Assembly: GCF_003185915.1 (NCBI RefSeq)
Contig: NZ_QHLZ01000002.1
Location: 310,001-374,000, forward strand
Length of the DNA stretch: 64,000 nucleotides
Direction: 5' to 3'
Origin: Arthrobacter psychrochitiniphilus
GTDB taxonomy: Bacteria > Actinomycetota > Actinomycetes > Actinomycetales > Micrococcaceae
The translations under genes and the position numbers were made by a program. The notes under the pieces were generated by a model, which did not search any database, had not been told where the DNA came from, and was given only the letters and a program-made list of their open reading frames with translations. Below, piece by piece: positions 62,606 through 64,000 of the stretch (within the stretch, counting starts at the first letter, position 1; the number at the start of each line of letters is the position of its first letter).

Positions 62606-63655
62606 ATGACAACTGAGTACAGAGCCCTGATTCAAGCCCCTGCCCCTGAACCCGGTACAGTTGACCGCGTGAAGAACGGGACCCAACTCATCAAGATCGC
62701 CGCCGTCTGGCTGCTGATTTTCCTGCTCGGTGTTGCCGCGTCAATCGTGACCATTGCGGTTGTCAACACCAAGGATTTTGGGCCTGAGAAGACTGTGGCC
62801 AGGTATCTGGACGCGCTCAAGGCCGGTGATGGCGGGACCGCAAGGGGCCTGCTGAACGCCAAAATCCCCGGTGCAAACGCAGCAGCCCTGGACGGCAAAG
62901 CCTTGGCGCAGTCCCAGAAGGACGTCAAGGAGCTTTCTATTGCTCCTTCCGTCCCTACCGACGAGAACACAGAACGTGTCACTGTCAGTTACACGGTTAC
63001 TGATGTCCCGTTGAGCACTGATTTTGTGCTCCAAAAGGGCCCCAAACACTGGTTGTTCTTTGACAGTTGGGAAATGGTTCCCGTCACGCTGCCGGTCATC
63101 AACGCCTCCGTGGTCAACGCCAATCAATCCAGCATCAACGGCGTCGAAGCCAATATGCCTGATGGTAAGAACTCCTTTGCCGTCTTCTACCCCGGCAACT
63201 ATGAGCTGGAATACCGCTCGCCACTATTCGCGGCTCCGCCCGTGACGCGCACCGTCACCGGGTCCACCGAAGCAGTCTCCCCTGTCAGCCTGGCAACAGG
63301 ACCCACCAGCGATCTGCTGGCCCAGGTAGATGGAACCATCCGCAAGTATTTGGATGCCTGCGCCAAACAGGCTGTTTTGATGCCCACGGGCTGCCCCCTG
63401 AACGCGGCCACCAACAATAGGGTTCTTTCCTCCGTTGCGTGGTCAATTGTGGAGTACCCAGCCATCACCATCACACCGTTTGGTGGGCAATGGATCATGG
63501 CGCCGCTGAAGTTTAAGGCTCAGGTGGCGTTCAAAGAACAGGACCTTTTCACGGGCCAGGTCTCCCCCGTCAAACAAACGTCAGACTTCAGCTTCACCAC
63601 CAAGCTGACCATCACGGCAAACAACGTGTTGGTCACCCCGGTGCTCGACTTCTAA
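62606..63655 (+). CDS. Membrane-anchored exported protein, unknown function
   Basis: The 349-residue product has one N-terminal membrane helix (about residues 28-50) and a long exported domain in which a DUF4878-like segment (KTVARYLDALKAGDGGTARGLL) may be seen. I recognise no enzyme. ATG 62606 is used; a TTG lies in the codon before it. A strong terminator follows. Confidence 0.8.
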   Translation: MTTEYRALIQAPAPEPGTVDRVKNGTQLIKIAAVWLLIFLLGVAASIVTIAVVNTKDFGPEKTVARYLDALKAGDGGTARGLLNAKIPGANAAALDGKALAQSQKDVKELSIAPSVPTDENTERVTVSYTVTDVPLSTDFVLQKGPKHWLFFDSWEMVPVTLPVINASVVNANQSSINGVEANMPDGKNSFAVFYPGNYELEYRSPLFAAPPVTRTVTGSTEAVSPVSLATGPTSDLLAQVDGTIRKYLDACAKQAVLMPTGCPLNAATNNRVLSSVAWSIVEYPAITITPFGGQWIMAPLKFKAQVAFKEQDLFTGQVSPVKQTSDFSFTTKLTITANNVLVTPVLDF

Positions 63656-63712
63656 GAGCGTCTTCGCCGGGCAGTGTTTTTGCCACATGCGCCCACCGGC
63701 TCATTCCAAGAA

Positions 63713-63749
63713 TAAGAGGACCGGACCCTTGCCGGGTCCGGTCCTCTTA
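63713..63749. terminator. Bidirectional terminator
   Basis: TAAGAGGACCGGACCC (63713-63728) is the exact complement of 63734-63749, with a five-base loop. It sits between the stops of two convergent genes. The A/T ends of the stem provide short U-runs for both strands. Confidence 0.85.
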
Positions 63750-63783
63750 TCTAACTTGCAAAACTAGTACAACAGCGCAGCGT

Positions 63784-64000
63784 TTAGACCCCGCGTAGAT
63801 CCAGCACCAGCTCTGTGGCCCCTGCTGCTGAAAGCACTACCGGGATACCCCAGTCCTGCTGGTACAGGTGGCAGGCCGCATGATCAGGGATCTCACCGTT
63901 AGCGTCCTCGGGACCGTCGCACGCGGCGGCCCTGGCGGTCAGGTGCAGCACACCTTCGGGAATGCCGGCGGCCAGAACCAGTGTCCGGTGCAGGCCCACG
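63784..64000 (-). CDS. Partial 3' end of a gene leaving the window
   Basis: The visible 71 codons are the C-terminus of a minus-strand gene whose start is beyond base 64000. The ending CHLYQQDWGIPVVLSAAGATELVLDLRGV looks like the last beta-strand segment of actinobacterial NHL-repeat/thioredoxin-like proteins, but this is recalled similarity and weak. The function is left open. Confidence 0.5.
   Translation of the reverse strand, partial: VGLHRTLVLAAGIPEGVLHLTARAAACDGPEDANGEIPDHAACHLYQQDWGIPVVLSAAGATELVLDLRGV

Overview
This window reads as a chromosomal segment of a high-GC Gram-positive bacterium of the Micrococcaceae (Arthrobacter and relatives). Pointers are the dnaK-grpE-dnaJ-hspR order with HspR operators, a SAM-IV riboswitch (an actinobacterial class), a fused MrpA/MrpB subunit, a Mycobacterium-like dCTP deaminase, an LAxTG cell-wall sorting signal and many GTG/TTG starts. 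This assignment comes from gene content only. No phage, insertion sequence, CRISPR array or rRNA was seen, and the region looks like vertically inherited core and near-core genes.

Layout. 1-2.8 kb: small membrane proteins, a HutD-family protein and a cation/proton antiporter. 2.9-5.9 kb: a DEAD-box RNA helicase divergent from trmB. 6.2-14.3 kb: the respiratory nitrate reductase operon narGHJI followed by a NarK transporter, preceded by ordered direct repeats. 14.6-22.4 kb: an SNF2/SWIM helicase convergent with the dnaK-grpE-dnaJ-hspR chaperone operon, whose promoter lies between two HAIR boxes. 22.6-32.6 kb: a methyltransferase, a Tat-exported multicopper oxidase, a LysE exporter, a low-molecular-weight phosphatase overlapping a kinase-PabB fusion, cardiolipin synthase, a DUF308 protein, a PabC-like aminotransferase and a Pr6Pr membrane protein. 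32.7-34.8 kb: a SAM-IV riboswitch ahead of DUF1737, rhodanese and O-succinylhomoserine sulfhydrylase genes. 34.8-37.6 kb: an HTH-MurA fusion and L-lactate dehydrogenase.

37.7-44.1 kb: a TPP-riboswitch-controlled thiamine-precursor ECF transporter (ykoE-ykoD-ykoC order) and a large wall-anchored GH84 N-acetylglucosaminidase. 44.3-51.1 kb: a DUF4235 protein and a six-gene Mrp Na+/H+ antiporter operon. 51.3-55.1 kb: a UMF1 transporter, dcd and a KhtT/KhtU-like K+/H+ antiporter pair. 55.1-64 kb: a decayed SHOCT gene, tRNA-Gly(CCC), an N5-(carboxyethyl)ornithine synthase-like enzyme, a divergent MFS/LysR pair, panD, an AEC carrier, a HerA-like ATPase, a secreted-type membrane protein and the 3' end of a gene that leaves the window.

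The genes point to a soil or sediment aerobe that can respire nitrate, handles salt and pH with several cation/proton antiporters, and regulates methionine and thiamine supply by riboswitches. The least expected features are a family of intergenic hairpin elements (three tandem 55-bp copies at 18.0-18.2 kb with relatives at 19.7 and 30.9 kb), the kinase-PabB and HTH-MurA fusions, the phased repeats upstream of narG and a Shine-Dalgarno-masking hairpin behind the TPP riboswitch.
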